Shown one piece after another: positions 25,902-33,332 of a stretch of DNA of 61,335 nt; the first letter of the stretch is position 1; each line of letters begins with the position of its first letter. This DNA is from Firmicutes bacterium UBA4996. GTDB lineage: Bacteria > Bacillota > Limnochordia > Darwinibacteriales > Darwinibacteriaceae. Position numbers and translations under genes: made by a program. Below the pieces are notes generated by a model. It searched no databases and was not told the DNA's origin. It saw nothing but the letters and a program-made list of their open reading frames with translations. The stretch is taken from assembly GCA_002396805.1 (NCBI GenBank), contig DGYW01000004.1, forward strand, positions 1 to 61,335. The letters run 5' to 3'.

Positions 25902-26237
25902 ATGTTCAAAAGGTTTAAAGGGATAATTGTTCTAGGCGTGGTTTTACTTATAGTAGGCACCTCGCTGGTCTTAGCTGCGGACCCTGAGACTATAGACCCT
26001 ACCACAAGACCCGTTCCGTGGCGAGTACAGGTAAGGGAAATTTTGGAGAGACATCCAGAAGTGTTGGCAGAAATTGAGGCCTTACAACCCGAAATCGCCG
26101 AACGCGACGTTACACAACAGCAAGCGGAAGGCAGAGGCTTTTTTGGATTCTTTGGCCCTCGCCACATGGCTCGCGGACAGCAACGTGGGTACATGATGAA
26201 TTGCTGGAGAGGCGTGGGTCCGAACTGGGCCCGCTAG
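25902..26237 (+). CDS. Small secreted protein divergent from the two-component genes
   Basis: A 111-residue protein with a signal peptide (FKGIIVLGVVLLIVGTSLVL, then AADPET). The mature part is short: a helical stretch (VQVREILERHPEVLAEIEAL) and a C-terminal segment rich in Gly, Arg, Met and His (GPRHMARGQQRGYMMNCWRG). I do not recognise a family. Its Met/His-rich tail parallels the Met/His-rich loop of the kinase encoded across the divergent promoter region, so it may be a periplasmic accessory or metal-binding protein of that system. Confidence 0.75.
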   Translation: MFKRFKGIIVLGVVLLIVGTSLVLAADPETIDPTTRPVPWRVQVREILERHPEVLAEIEALQPEIAERDVTQQQAEGRGFFGFFGPRHMARGQQRGYMMNCWRGVGPNWAR

Positions 26238-26248
26238 GCCCCAATGAT

Positions 26249-26276
26249 AAGACCGTTAGGAAAACCTAACGGTCTT
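26249..26276. terminator. Bidirectional terminator
   Basis: AAGACCGTTAGG, 4-nt AAAA loop, CCTAACGGTCTT is a perfect 12-bp hairpin between two convergent genes. TTCTTTG follows on the plus strand. Confidence 0.85.
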
Positions 26277-26284
26277 TCTTTGTC

Positions 26285-27733
26285 CTACTCACGCCAAAAG
26301 CTAGGAGTCAGGATGCTTAACAAAGTGAATAGTTCTAAACGTCCCAAGAGCATAAACAAGGAAAACAGCAATTTGCTAGCCCCGCTAAAGGAGGCGAAGG
26401 TTCGGCTTGGTCCAACTGCACCAAAGCCAGGACCAATATTGCCCAAGGTGGCCGCGACCGAACTCATGGAGCTAATCAGATCCAAACCTTCCAGTGAGAT
26501 CAGTAGGCTACCAATTATGAAGGTTAATACATAGAGAAAATAGAAGCTGGCCACTCCCGAGACAATCTCCGGAGCCACAATCTTACCATTGATTGTAATT
26601 GGTACAACCATCTGCGGATGTAAAGTCTTCCCCACTTCCCGCTTCACCACTTTACCCGCGACTAAAAGTCTAATTACCTTAATAGAGCCTGCGGTAGAAC
26701 CAGCACTCCCCCCCACAAACATGAGAACAAACAAGACACCCTTACTAAAGGTGGGCCACAAATCGAAGTCAACTGTAGTATAGCCTGTGGTAGTGATGAT
26801 AGAGCTAACTTGAAACAAAGCGTGTTTTACCGTCTCTCCTACACTATCATACACCCGCCCATGAAGATTAAGGGAAATGGCCACAACACTCAAAACCACA
26901 ATGGCTAGATAGAGACGGAGTTCCTCATTGTACAGCATTTGACGCCACCGACGCTTCCATAAATCATAATACAAAGAAAAGTTCACACCAGAGAGAAGCA
27001 TTCCTACCGCGATGGCGTTAATGAGCAAGCTGTTCGCACTAAAACGGGCTAGACTATCATTGTAGATAGATAAACCACCGGTACCGACTGTACCAAAGCT
27101 AAATACAGAACTTTCAAACCAGGACAAACCCACTAGTCGAAAAACGAAAATTTGGATTAGGGTGATGACCAGATAGACAGTGTACAAAACCTTTGTAGTT
27201 ACCCCAATCCGTGGGGTGAGTTTATCTGGGGTAGGACCCGGACTTTCTGCCTTGAAAACCTGGAACCCCCCTACCCCTAGAGTAGGTAAAATCGCTAGGG
27301 TAAGCACCAAGATACCCATACCACCTAACCAATGGGTGAAAGAACGCCAAAACAACATGCCCAAGGGTAAGACTTCCACATTTTCTATTATCGTGGATCC
27401 GGTAGTGGTTAAACCAGAAACTGTTTCGAAAAAGGCATCTATCCAACTGGGTATACTCCCGGACAAGACAAAGGGCAAACTCCCAAAAAAAGAGGCACCA
27501 ACCCAGCCCAATGTAACAATTAACAAAGACTCCCGGATTCTCAAGCGGCCTGAGCGAGTCGGTAAATTGGAGGCTGCAAAACCCACAATCCCCGTAATAA
27601 CCATGGATACTAGAAAACCCAAAATTGCCGCCCGCTCTTGGTAGTAGAGGGAAATACCTAAAGGAATAGTGAATAAAGCTGCCTCAACGAGTAGGAGGTT
27701 TCCGAAAACCCGACCCACTAGACCATAATTCAT
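26285..27733 (-). CDS. trkH: Potassium uptake protein TrkH/KtrB
   Basis: A 482-residue membrane protein with the four pore-loop repeats of TrkH/KtrB: GLTTTGSTI, FGTVGTGGLS, ITTTGYTTVDF and ATLGNIGPGFG. It conducts K+ (with H+ or Na+) and is gated by the TrkA ring. ATG at 27733 has GAAGGGGG seven bases upstream and lies inside the 3' end of trkA (50-base overlap in another frame), so the two are translationally linked. The pair forms a complete K+ uptake system. Confidence 0.93.
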   Translation of the reverse strand: MNYGLVGRVFGNLLLVEAALFTIPLGISLYYQERAAILGFLVSMVITGIVGFAASNLPTRSGRLRIRESLLIVTLGWVGASFFGSLPFVLSGSIPSWIDAFFETVSGLTTTGSTIIENVEVLPLGMLFWRSFTHWLGGMGILVLTLAILPTLGVGGFQVFKAESPGPTPDKLTPRIGVTTKVLYTVYLVITLIQIFVFRLVGLSWFESSVFSFGTVGTGGLSIYNDSLARFSANSLLINAIAVGMLLSGVNFSLYYDLWKRRWRQMLYNEELRLYLAIVVLSVVAISLNLHGRVYDSVGETVKHALFQVSSIITTTGYTTVDFDLWPTFSKGVLFVLMFVGGSAGSTAGSIKVIRLLVAGKVVKREVGKTLHPQMVVPITINGKIVAPEIVSGVASFYFLYVLTFIIGSLLISLEGLDLISSMSSVAATLGNIGPGFGAVGPSRTFASFSGASKLLFSLFMLLGRLELFTLLSILTPSFWRE

Positions 27734-29090
27734 GCCAGAACCCCCTTCTCTTCGGATAAAAGAGTTGCTCTACTGCGGATATTTCCCTTTGCAGACAAAA
27801 GAGAATGACCCGGTCCTGGCCCTCAATCACCGAGTTTCCGTTGGGAATAAACACTTGCCCTTCCCGGACAATGGCACCAACAATTAGCCCCCGAGGTACT
27901 TTGGCTTGGGCCAGTTTGCGCCCTACAACGGGAGCATCTTCAGGAACAATAATTTCCACTACTTCTGCCTGACCACCAAACAAGAGAGATAAAGAAGCTA
28001 TTTGCCCCCCTTGGACAAAGCGCACAATTTCTCCAGCGGAGATTAAAACGGGATTAACTGCCCGATCAATCCCCAATTGCTCAATAATCGGCACGAAATT
28101 TGAGCGACTCACTTTAGCCACCACCTTAGGCACCCCCTGTTGCTTACCTAAGAGTGCTAACATGAGATTCTCCTCGTCATTACCTGTCAAAGAGACCAGG
28201 GCATCCATTTCGCCTAGTCCTTCATCTTGAAGCAAGTCCAGATCTGTTCCATCGCCACAAATCACCATGGCTCCCTTGAGATTTTCTGCTAGGTAATCAC
28301 AACGTTCTGCACTTTGCTCAATGACCTTCACCATAATTCCACTAGCTAGTAGACGATTGGCCAAATAAAAACCTGCCTTACCCCCGCCTAAAATCATGGT
28401 CTTACGGGTAGTATGACGTTCTCCTAAAAGAGACAAACCTTTCGTGAAAGAGGTGACATTTTCTCTGCGTCCGATGAGATAGAGAATGTCCTGTTCTTCT
28501 AAATGGGTGTCGCCAGATGGTACGATCACCTGCCCACCCCTGGAAATAGCCGCAACTAAAATCTCCTCAAAAAGTTCTGCATCGCGTAAGCGCTTGCCTA
28601 CCAGAGCAGGCAAAGAAAGCATGGGCACATCAAAGAGGCCTACCTTGCCACCGGCAAAGGATTCCATGTGGGCAGTATACCCACGCAAAACATAGCGCGC
28701 CACGTCTAGGGCCGTATCCTGCTCCGGGTTAGTAATAAAATCAATCCCTAAGCGTTCCTTGAAAAACTCGATTTGGTTGGCATACTCTGGATTGCGCACC
28801 CTCGCCACGACTCGTTTGCAACCTAACTCCTTGGCAAGGCGACAGATGAGTAAGTTAGTTTCGTCATTACTGGTGACTGCCGCTACTAAATCCCGCTTTT
28901 TCAAATCTAGCTCTTCCAAGAGTTTAAGTTGCACGCCATTACCCTTAATAGGGAGCACATCTAGGCGATTAGCTACCCTAGAAAGGGCTGTCTCATTGAG
29001 ATCTACTACTGTAATATTATTACTTGTGCTGGCCAAGGTCTCCGCTAACTTGAAGCCTAGTTTACCCATACCAATTATCACAATTTCCAA
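27684..29090 (-). CDS. trkA: Trk system NAD-binding regulatory protein TrkA
   Basis: A 468-residue protein with two RCK_N/RCK_C units. Rossmann motifs are IIGMGKLGFKLA at the N-terminus and ILGGGKAGFYLA near residue 232, each followed by a C-terminal RCK_C lobe. It gates TrkH in response to nucleotides; in firmicutes RCK_C domains can also bind c-di-AMP. The TTG start has GGAGGTG six bases upstream. It is divergent from the c-di-AMP riboswitch at 29.2 kb. Confidence 0.93.
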   Translation of the reverse strand: MEIVIIGMGKLGFKLAETLASTSNNITVVDLNETALSRVANRLDVLPIKGNGVQLKLLEELDLKKRDLVAAVTSNDETNLLICRLAKELGCKRVVARVRNPEYANQIEFFKERLGIDFITNPEQDTALDVARYVLRGYTAHMESFAGGKVGLFDVPMLSLPALVGKRLRDAELFEEILVAAISRGGQVIVPSGDTHLEEQDILYLIGRRENVTSFTKGLSLLGERHTTRKTMILGGGKAGFYLANRLLASGIMVKVIEQSAERCDYLAENLKGAMVICGDGTDLDLLQDEGLGEMDALVSLTGNDEENLMLALLGKQQGVPKVVAKVSRSNFVPIIEQLGIDRAVNPVLISAGEIVRFVQGGQIASLSLLFGGQAEVVEIIVPEDAPVVGRKLAQAKVPRGLIVGAIVREGQVFIPNGNSVIEGQDRVILFCLQREISAVEQLFYPKRRGFWHELWSSGSGFRKPPTR

Positions 29091-29141
29091 TTATTGCACC
29101 TCCAAATTTGGAGTAATTTGTCTAAATACCTAGTTTTGGCC

Positions 29142-29171
29142 TTGACTTTATGTAAACTTACATGCTATACT
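29142..29171 (+). promoter_or_regulatory. Promoter with palindromic spacer ahead of the c-di-AMP riboswitch
   Basis: TTGACT (29142-29147) and TATACT (29166-29171) are 18 bases apart. The spacer contains a perfect palindrome, ATGTAA-AC-TTACAT (29150-29163). Its ATGT...ACAT ends recall PadR-type operators, though with shorter spacing. A repressor here would give a second layer of control. Confidence 0.6.
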
Positions 29172-29203
29172 GGATACAAATCACTTCATTAAAGAAGTGC
29201 TAA

Positions 29204-29320
29204 GATCTCCGAATATCATGATTTGTGACAACGGGGGACCCGATTATTTTGGGGTGAATCCTGATCAGATCAGGAGGGGCAACTTGGGTGTCCTAATCCG
29301 TCAGCTAACCTCGTAGGAGT
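29204..29320 (+). ncRNA. c-di-AMP riboswitch (ydaO/yuaA type)
   Basis: The strongly conserved core is present in order: ACGGGGGACCC (about 29234), TTGGGGTGAATCC (about 29256), AGGGGCAACTTGGGTG (about 29275), and ATCCGTCAGCTAACCTCGTA (about 29296-29315). CTCC (29207-29210) and GGAG (29316-29319) can close P1. This class senses c-di-AMP and usually turns genes off when the ligand is bound. Here it precedes an intrinsic terminator and a zinc-ribbon gene. It is on the strand opposite to trkA-trkH and so controls the plus-strand operon. Confidence 0.93.
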
Positions 29321-29327
29321 ACGCCAA

Positions 29328-29366
29328 GCGTGTGACGACTGTTTGAGTCGTTCATACGCTTTTTTT
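29328..29366 (+). terminator. Riboswitch expression-platform terminator
   Basis: GCGTGTGACGAC pairs with GTCGTTCATACGC (one bulged base, one G-U) and is followed by T7. It lies eight bases after the aptamer, as expected for ligand-promoted termination. Confidence 0.88.
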
Positions 29367-29395
29367 GACCTCACAAATAGTAAGGAGATGATTTC

Positions 29396-29575
29396 ATGAA
29401 AGTCTGCAGCAAGTGCCTAACCCTGACAGGGGTTAATCAACTGTATTGTACTACTTGCAAGACACTTCTCACCGGTCAAGACAAACTGGATCAGTACCAC
29501 ATGACCACACACAAGACCGGTCGCCTAAGAACCAGACCTTCTAAAGTATACGCTGGTTCAATGAAAATGGGGTGA
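29396..29575 (+). CDS. Zinc-ribbon micro-protein under c-di-AMP riboswitch
   Basis: A 59-residue protein starting MKVCSKCLTLTG, with a second knuckle YCTTCKTLL. Cys4, Cys7, Cys18 and Cys21 form two CxxC knuckles. The rest is basic and polar (HKTGRLRTRPSK). ATG follows TAAGGAGATG. It is the first gene after the riboswitch and ends four bases before the next ATG. Function unknown; a nucleic-acid or protein-binding role is plausible for a zinc ribbon. Confidence 0.75.
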   Translation: MKVCSKCLTLTGVNQLYCTTCKTLLTGQDKLDQYHMTTHKTGRLRTRPSKVYAGSMKMG

Positions 29576-29579
29576 GCTA

Positions 29580-29897
29580 ATGTCTACTGGAACGTTAGTC
29601 GTAACCTTCTTAAACACCCATTTGGGCTCAACACCCTATGTGGGTAAATATCATTTTGTGTTCGTCCGTGAATGCGATCCCAATACCATCCTCCATACTT
29701 TTGAGGGTGAATTGGCCTACGGAGAGCAGAAGACTTATACCATTTCTAATCTAAGACCAGGCAACTATCTGCTTGTTGGTTTAGAACTTCCAGATCCCAA
29801 GCCAGGTAACACTCGGCACCATCGGATCATGATTTATGCTGGCTTGGAGACAGTCTACGACGTGTGTTACTTAAGAAACACGAAGTTGGGCTTTTAA
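29580..29897 (+). CDS. Unknown 105-residue protein in the c-di-AMP riboswitch operon
   Basis: A beta-rich cytoplasmic-looking protein with no signal peptide: GTLVVTFLNTHLGSTPYVGK near the N-terminus and ISNLRPGNYLLVGLELPDPK in the middle. The LRPGNYLL pattern recalls carboxypeptidase-regulatory or prealbumin-like beta-sandwich folds, which I offer only as resemblance. The ribosome site lies inside the end of the zinc-ribbon gene. It sits between that gene and veg. Confidence 0.7.
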   Translation: MSTGTLVVTFLNTHLGSTPYVGKYHFVFVRECDPNTILHTFEGELAYGEQKTYTISNLRPGNYLLVGLELPDPKPGNTRHHRIMIYAGLETVYDVCYLRNTKLGF

Positions 29898-29925
29898 TAA
29901 ATCTAACTAGAAGGGGTTGACAATC

Positions 29926-30189
29926 ATGGCAGTAGAAAAACAGACCACCATTGAAGATATAAAACACCATCTAGAGGCAAATGTAGGCAAAAAGGTTTTT
30001 ATCCGAGCTCACAAGGGGCGCCGCCGCTATTTAGAAACTGAAGGCATTCTGGTGGAAACCTATCCAAAACTATTCGTAGTCAACTTAGACCAGACCAATG
30101 CAGTACGTCGTCGTTCGTACACATATGCTGATATCCTTACTGAGAATGTAGAGGTTACCATAGACAACGAACGAGTAGGCGCTCATTAA
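29926..30189 (+). CDS. veg: Veg family protein
   Basis: An 87-residue protein close to the length of B. subtilis Veg. It contains the conserved GKKVFIRAHKGRRRYLETEG and RRRSYTYADILTENVEV. Veg stimulates biofilm formation in B. subtilis by an incompletely known mechanism. I use ATG 29926 with AAGGGG nine bases upstream rather than the TTG at 29917. As last gene of the riboswitch operon it could link c-di-AMP to biofilm or matrix functions. Confidence 0.85.
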   Translation: MAVEKQTTIEDIKHHLEANVGKKVFIRAHKGRRRYLETEGILVETYPKLFVVNLDQTNAVRRRSYTYADILTENVEVTIDNERVGAH

Positions 30190-30217
30190 TTCTCATAATA
30201 GGCTATTTTCCTCCCAC

Positions 30218-30256
30218 AGAAAAGACTAAGCGGTCTCCCACCCCTTAGTCTTTTCT
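30218..30256. terminator. Bidirectional terminator
   Basis: AGAAAAGACTAAG and CTTAGTCTTTTCT form a perfect 13-bp hairpin with a 13-nt loop between veg and the convergent HD-domain gene. A- and T-rich arms serve both strands. Confidence 0.85.
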
Positions 30257-30889
30257 TTATATCCCCACTAAACCCCCGGTTCCTTCTAGGCGTAAACGTT
30301 CCACAAAGGAGCGGACAAACCGATCCTTTTCATCAAAGAACTCCACAGACTGCCGGTAATTCAACAGCCCCCGTACCTTTGCCACTTGGTCGTGGTACCT
30401 AGTATCGTAAAACTCCAAAGCATAAGCTAGGTTTTCTCTCTGATAAGCAGTATGTAAAAAGTTGAGCCAGATTTCTTGGCTTCCAAAGTGATCAAGAATG
30501 TCCCCATCCTGCACAAGCTGTACATAGTGAGGATATTCCTTTTCCTTGCGTAAAGTATGGCCTCTCACGACTTCAACAATCTGGTCTAAGTTTTCTGGTG
30601 AACAGTAATCCTGCAAAATTCGTTCAACCAAGATGGCTCCATACTCCCAATGGGGTTCAATACCCTTCCCTACATCGTGGAACCAACTACCCACAAGTAT
30701 AATCTCATCGTCTTGATCTTGGCCAGGAAAAACCAACTCCCGTAATTGCAAGGCAATCTTGCCCACCCTTTGACCATGATAAAAGATATAGCCAGGTTCC
30801 CTTTGGGGATTCACTTGCCTGTGGCCCATAGTCTCCCAGGCCACCTCCTCGATTTGATCCAAACGCACTGTGGTCTTCACCCCATCCAC
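30257..30889 (-). CDS. HD-domain phosphohydrolase
   Basis: A 210-residue protein with HD-superfamily metal residues: H38 (YHGQRV), the H71-D72 doublet in WFHDVGKG, H80, H111 in GHTLRK, and an Asp in QDGDILDHFG. Such proteins hydrolyse phosphate esters of nucleotides or second messengers; the substrate is not evident. The GTG start has only a weak ribosome site (AGGA). It is divergent from feoA and convergent with veg. Confidence 0.82.
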   Translation of the reverse strand: MDGVKTTVRLDQIEEVAWETMGHRQVNPQREPGYIFYHGQRVGKIALQLRELVFPGQDQDDEIILVGSWFHDVGKGIEPHWEYGAILVERILQDYCSPENLDQIVEVVRGHTLRKEKEYPHYVQLVQDGDILDHFGSQEIWLNFLHTAYQRENLAYALEFYDTRYHDQVAKVRGLLNYRQSVEFFDEKDRFVRSFVERLRLEGTGGLVGI

Positions 30890-30981
30890 TATAGTCCTAA
30901 TTCTGTATTCTTAGTGTGGTTCCAAAACCCTTTTTCCTTCATACCCTAATAAGGAAAATCACTTGGAAAGGATGTGTGACC

Positions 30982-31209
30982 ATGGGGTATGTCTTGGCCG
31001 ATCTCAAACCTGGTGAAAGTGGTTATGTGTTGACTCTCACCGCGACCGGACCCAGTCGTCGCCGTCTGTTTGATCTAGGTTTAGTACCAGGCACTAAGGT
31101 GCAGGCTCTATTCACAAGTCCCAGTGGTGATCCAGTAGCCTACGCAATCAGAGGAGCGGTGATCGCTTTGAGGTTAGAAGGGGCACGGCAAATCCTGCTC
31201 CAAAACTAA
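30982..31209 (+). CDS. feoA: Ferrous iron transport accessory protein FeoA
   Basis: A 75-residue SH3-like protein: LKPGESGYVLTLTATG, then RRRLFDLGLVPGTKVQ, the typical FeoA pattern. FeoA assists FeoB-driven Fe2+ uptake. ATG 30982 has GGAAAGGATG upstream. It is followed 18 bases later by the FeoB GTPase-domain gene. A Fur-type operator could not be defined in the short divergent promoter region. Confidence 0.9.
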   Translation: MGYVLADLKPGESGYVLTLTATGPSRRRLFDLGLVPGTKVQALFTSPSGDPVAYAIRGAVIALRLEGARQILLQN

Positions 31210-31227
31210 AACGAGGAGGCGAAAGTC

Positions 31228-31779
31228 ATGTCCCCAGCCCTGCTCATTGCCTTGGGCGGAAATCCGAATACGGGAAAAAGCACCATTTTTAACGGCCTAA
31301 CAGGCCTGAAACAACACACGGGTAACTGGCCCGGCAAAACCGTTTTACAAGCGAGGGGAAAATACCGTTATCAAGGGCGAATCTATGAGGTCGTAGATTT
31401 ACCAGGAACTTACTCCCTCTTAGCTAATTCCCCTGAAGAGGAAGTGGCCCGAGATTTTCTGTGCTCCGCTTTGCCCGCCGCTACAGTAGTTGTGGTGGAT
31501 GTAACGTGCTTAGAGAGAAATCTCAACCTCGTCCTGCAAGTCCTAGAAATTACACCTAAAGTGGTGGTCTGCGCTAATTTCATGGATGAAGCGAAACGCC
31601 TAAACCTCCGTTTAGATTTACTACTCTTAGAGAAAGAGCTGGGGGTGCCCGTGATTCCCACCACTGGAACTACAAAAACTGGATTACCCCAACTAAAGGA
31701 TGCCATCGCCCGGGCTGCCGGAGGTCAACTGCGAGGCCGACCATTTTCCATTTTGGAAAAACTGGAGGCGAGATCATGA
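31228..31779 (+). CDS. feoB: FeoB GTPase domain as a separate protein
   Basis: A 183-residue soluble protein matching only the N-terminal G domain and start of the helical domain of FeoB. GTPase motifs: G1 GNPNTGKS (11-18), Thr38 in the switch region, G3 DLPG (57-60) and G4 NFMD (117-120). It stops and overlaps the membrane-domain gene by four bases (ATGA), with a -1 frame relation. Both halves look intact, so this is a natural split of FeoB rather than decay. Translational coupling should keep their ratio equal. Confidence 0.88.
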   Translation: MSPALLIALGGNPNTGKSTIFNGLTGLKQHTGNWPGKTVLQARGKYRYQGRIYEVVDLPGTYSLLANSPEEEVARDFLCSALPAATVVVVDVTCLERNLNLVLQVLEITPKVVVCANFMDEAKRLNLRLDLLLLEKELGVPVIPTTGTTKTGLPQLKDAIARAAGGQLRGRPFSILEKLEARS

Positions 31780-33113
31780 CAGATTTAAGGACGGACGATC
31801 AAGAGAGGGTGGTCAGCGCCCTATACCAAAAGGCGGAAGAAATCGCCTCAAAAGTGGTGCGTAATCCCCGCACACCCGGAACTGGGCTAACCCAGAGACT
31901 TGATAGTGTTTTTACCTCCCGCAAGTGGAGTATACCCATTATGCTTGCCCTTTTGGCCACCGTTTTTTGGATTACCATTACTGGTGCCAACACTCCTTCT
32001 GACCTCTTAACCCACCTCTTTTACCACTTAGAAGGCTGGCTTCTGATTATCTTGGCCTGGTTTAAAGCCCCTGTTTGGTTACAAGGTGCTTTAATTTTGG
32101 GAATGTACCGAGGGCTCGCCTGGGTTGTAGCGGTGATGTTACCCCCCATGGCCATCTTCTTTCCCCTTTTTACTTTACTGGAGGACTTTGGTTATTTACC
32201 TCGAGTAGCTTTCAATCTGGACCATCTCTTCCAACGGGCTGGTACCCACGGCAAACAAGCCCTCACCATGTCCATGGGCTTTGGCTGTAATGCTGCGGGT
32301 GTCATTGCTTGTCGTATTATTGATTCGCCCCGGGAACGGCTTGTGGCCATTCTTACTAATAATTTTGTGCCTTGTAATGGACGCTTTCCTATTTTGATTG
32401 TGATGGGAACAATTGTTGCAAGTCTAACCTTGGGGACCGAAACTGCCGGTTTCTTGCCTACCCTTGTTGTTTTACTAGGAATTGGAGTTGCGGTAATTGC
32501 CACCTTCTTGGTCTCAAAAGCCCTCACCTCAACCATCTTACAAGGAGAGCCTTCCTTCTTTGCCCTAGAACTGCCCCCCTATCGCCGTCCCTTATTAGGT
32601 CAGGTACTCTACCGCTCTTTCTTAGACCGCACCCTCTTTGTATTGGCCCGGGCGGTGGTTGTGGCTGCACCCGCAGGATTACTCACTTGGATTTTGGCCA
32701 ATGTGAGTGTTGGAGATTTAACCCTGATCAGCTACCTCACCGCTTGGTTAGAACCACTCGGAAGGGCCATCGGTTTAGATGGAGTAATTCTTCTAGCCTT
32801 TATTCTAGGACTTCCAGCTAACGAAATTGTGATTCCCATTATGCTCATGATTTATCTCCAAGCGGGTACTATGCTTTCTTTAGATGGTTTTGGTTCTTTC
32901 ACCAGTATTTTAGTTAAGAATGGTTGGAATGTGGTGACCGCCCTTAACTTCATCATTTTCACTATCTTTCACTGGCCTTGTGCCACTACTCTGTTGACAA
33001 TCAAGAAAGAAACGGGCAGATGGTACTGGGTGTTTCTCGCGACCATCATCCCCACCTTGCTGGGGGTAGCAATTTGCTTTGTAGTGGCAAGAATCGCAGG
33101 GTTTTTCATTTGA
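31776..33113 (+). CDS. feoB: FeoB membrane domain as a separate protein
   Basis: A 445-residue protein with the FeoB transmembrane core. GYLPRVAFNLDHLF, SMGFGCNAAGVIACRIIDSP and NNFVPCNGRFPI are the two conserved Gate/FeoB_C signatures with their conserved Cys residues. LGLPANEIVIPIMLMIYLQA follows. The first 50 residues are soluble and may dock the separate G domain. Start ATG lies within the stop of the preceding gene. No FeoC is seen. Confidence 0.9.
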   Translation: MTDLRTDDQERVVSALYQKAEEIASKVVRNPRTPGTGLTQRLDSVFTSRKWSIPIMLALLATVFWITITGANTPSDLLTHLFYHLEGWLLIILAWFKAPVWLQGALILGMYRGLAWVVAVMLPPMAIFFPLFTLLEDFGYLPRVAFNLDHLFQRAGTHGKQALTMSMGFGCNAAGVIACRIIDSPRERLVAILTNNFVPCNGRFPILIVMGTIVASLTLGTETAGFLPTLVVLLGIGVAVIATFLVSKALTSTILQGEPSFFALELPPYRRPLLGQVLYRSFLDRTLFVLARAVVVAAPAGLLTWILANVSVGDLTLISYLTAWLEPLGRAIGLDGVILLAFILGLPANEIVIPIMLMIYLQAGTMLSLDGFGSFTSILVKNGWNVVTALNFIIFTIFHWPCATTLLTIKKETGRWYWVFLATIIPTLLGVAICFVVARIAGFFI

Positions 33114-33155
33114 CAAAATTATTGCAAACTAGGCCCCTTTTCTCACGCGATTTAT

Positions 33156-33332
33156 TTGACCTACGCCCATAATAAAGTATATAATTGGGAAGGAATCATT
33201 TTCCCGTTGGAGAAGTGATCCCACAGAGAAAAATGCCTATCCTTGTGAGCGTCATCACATAACGTTTCAGAAGGAGCATTTTTATGCCATAGGCTTTATT
33301 TTCAATACTATTTAAGGGGGAGTAGTTTACTT
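33156..33332 (+). promoter_or_regulatory. PFOR promoter and structured leader
   Basis: TTGACC (33156-33161) and TATAAT (33180-33185) lie 18 bases apart. The leader contains AAAAATGCCTAT (33229-33240), whose first part can pair with GCATTTTT (33276-33283) and whose last part can pair with ATAGGC (33289-33294), followed by TTTATTTTC. The two pairings exclude each other, which hints at attenuation; no known riboswitch class was recognised. Confidence 0.45.

Noticed and set aside
27180..27644. 154-codon plus-strand frame antisense to trkH
   Set aside because: trkH on the other strand has full family motifs; the antisense frame has no ribosome site or family resemblance.
31770..31785. FeoB frameshift pseudogene
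   Set aside because: Both halves have intact motifs, own start/stop signals and an ATGA overlap, typical of coupled separate genes.
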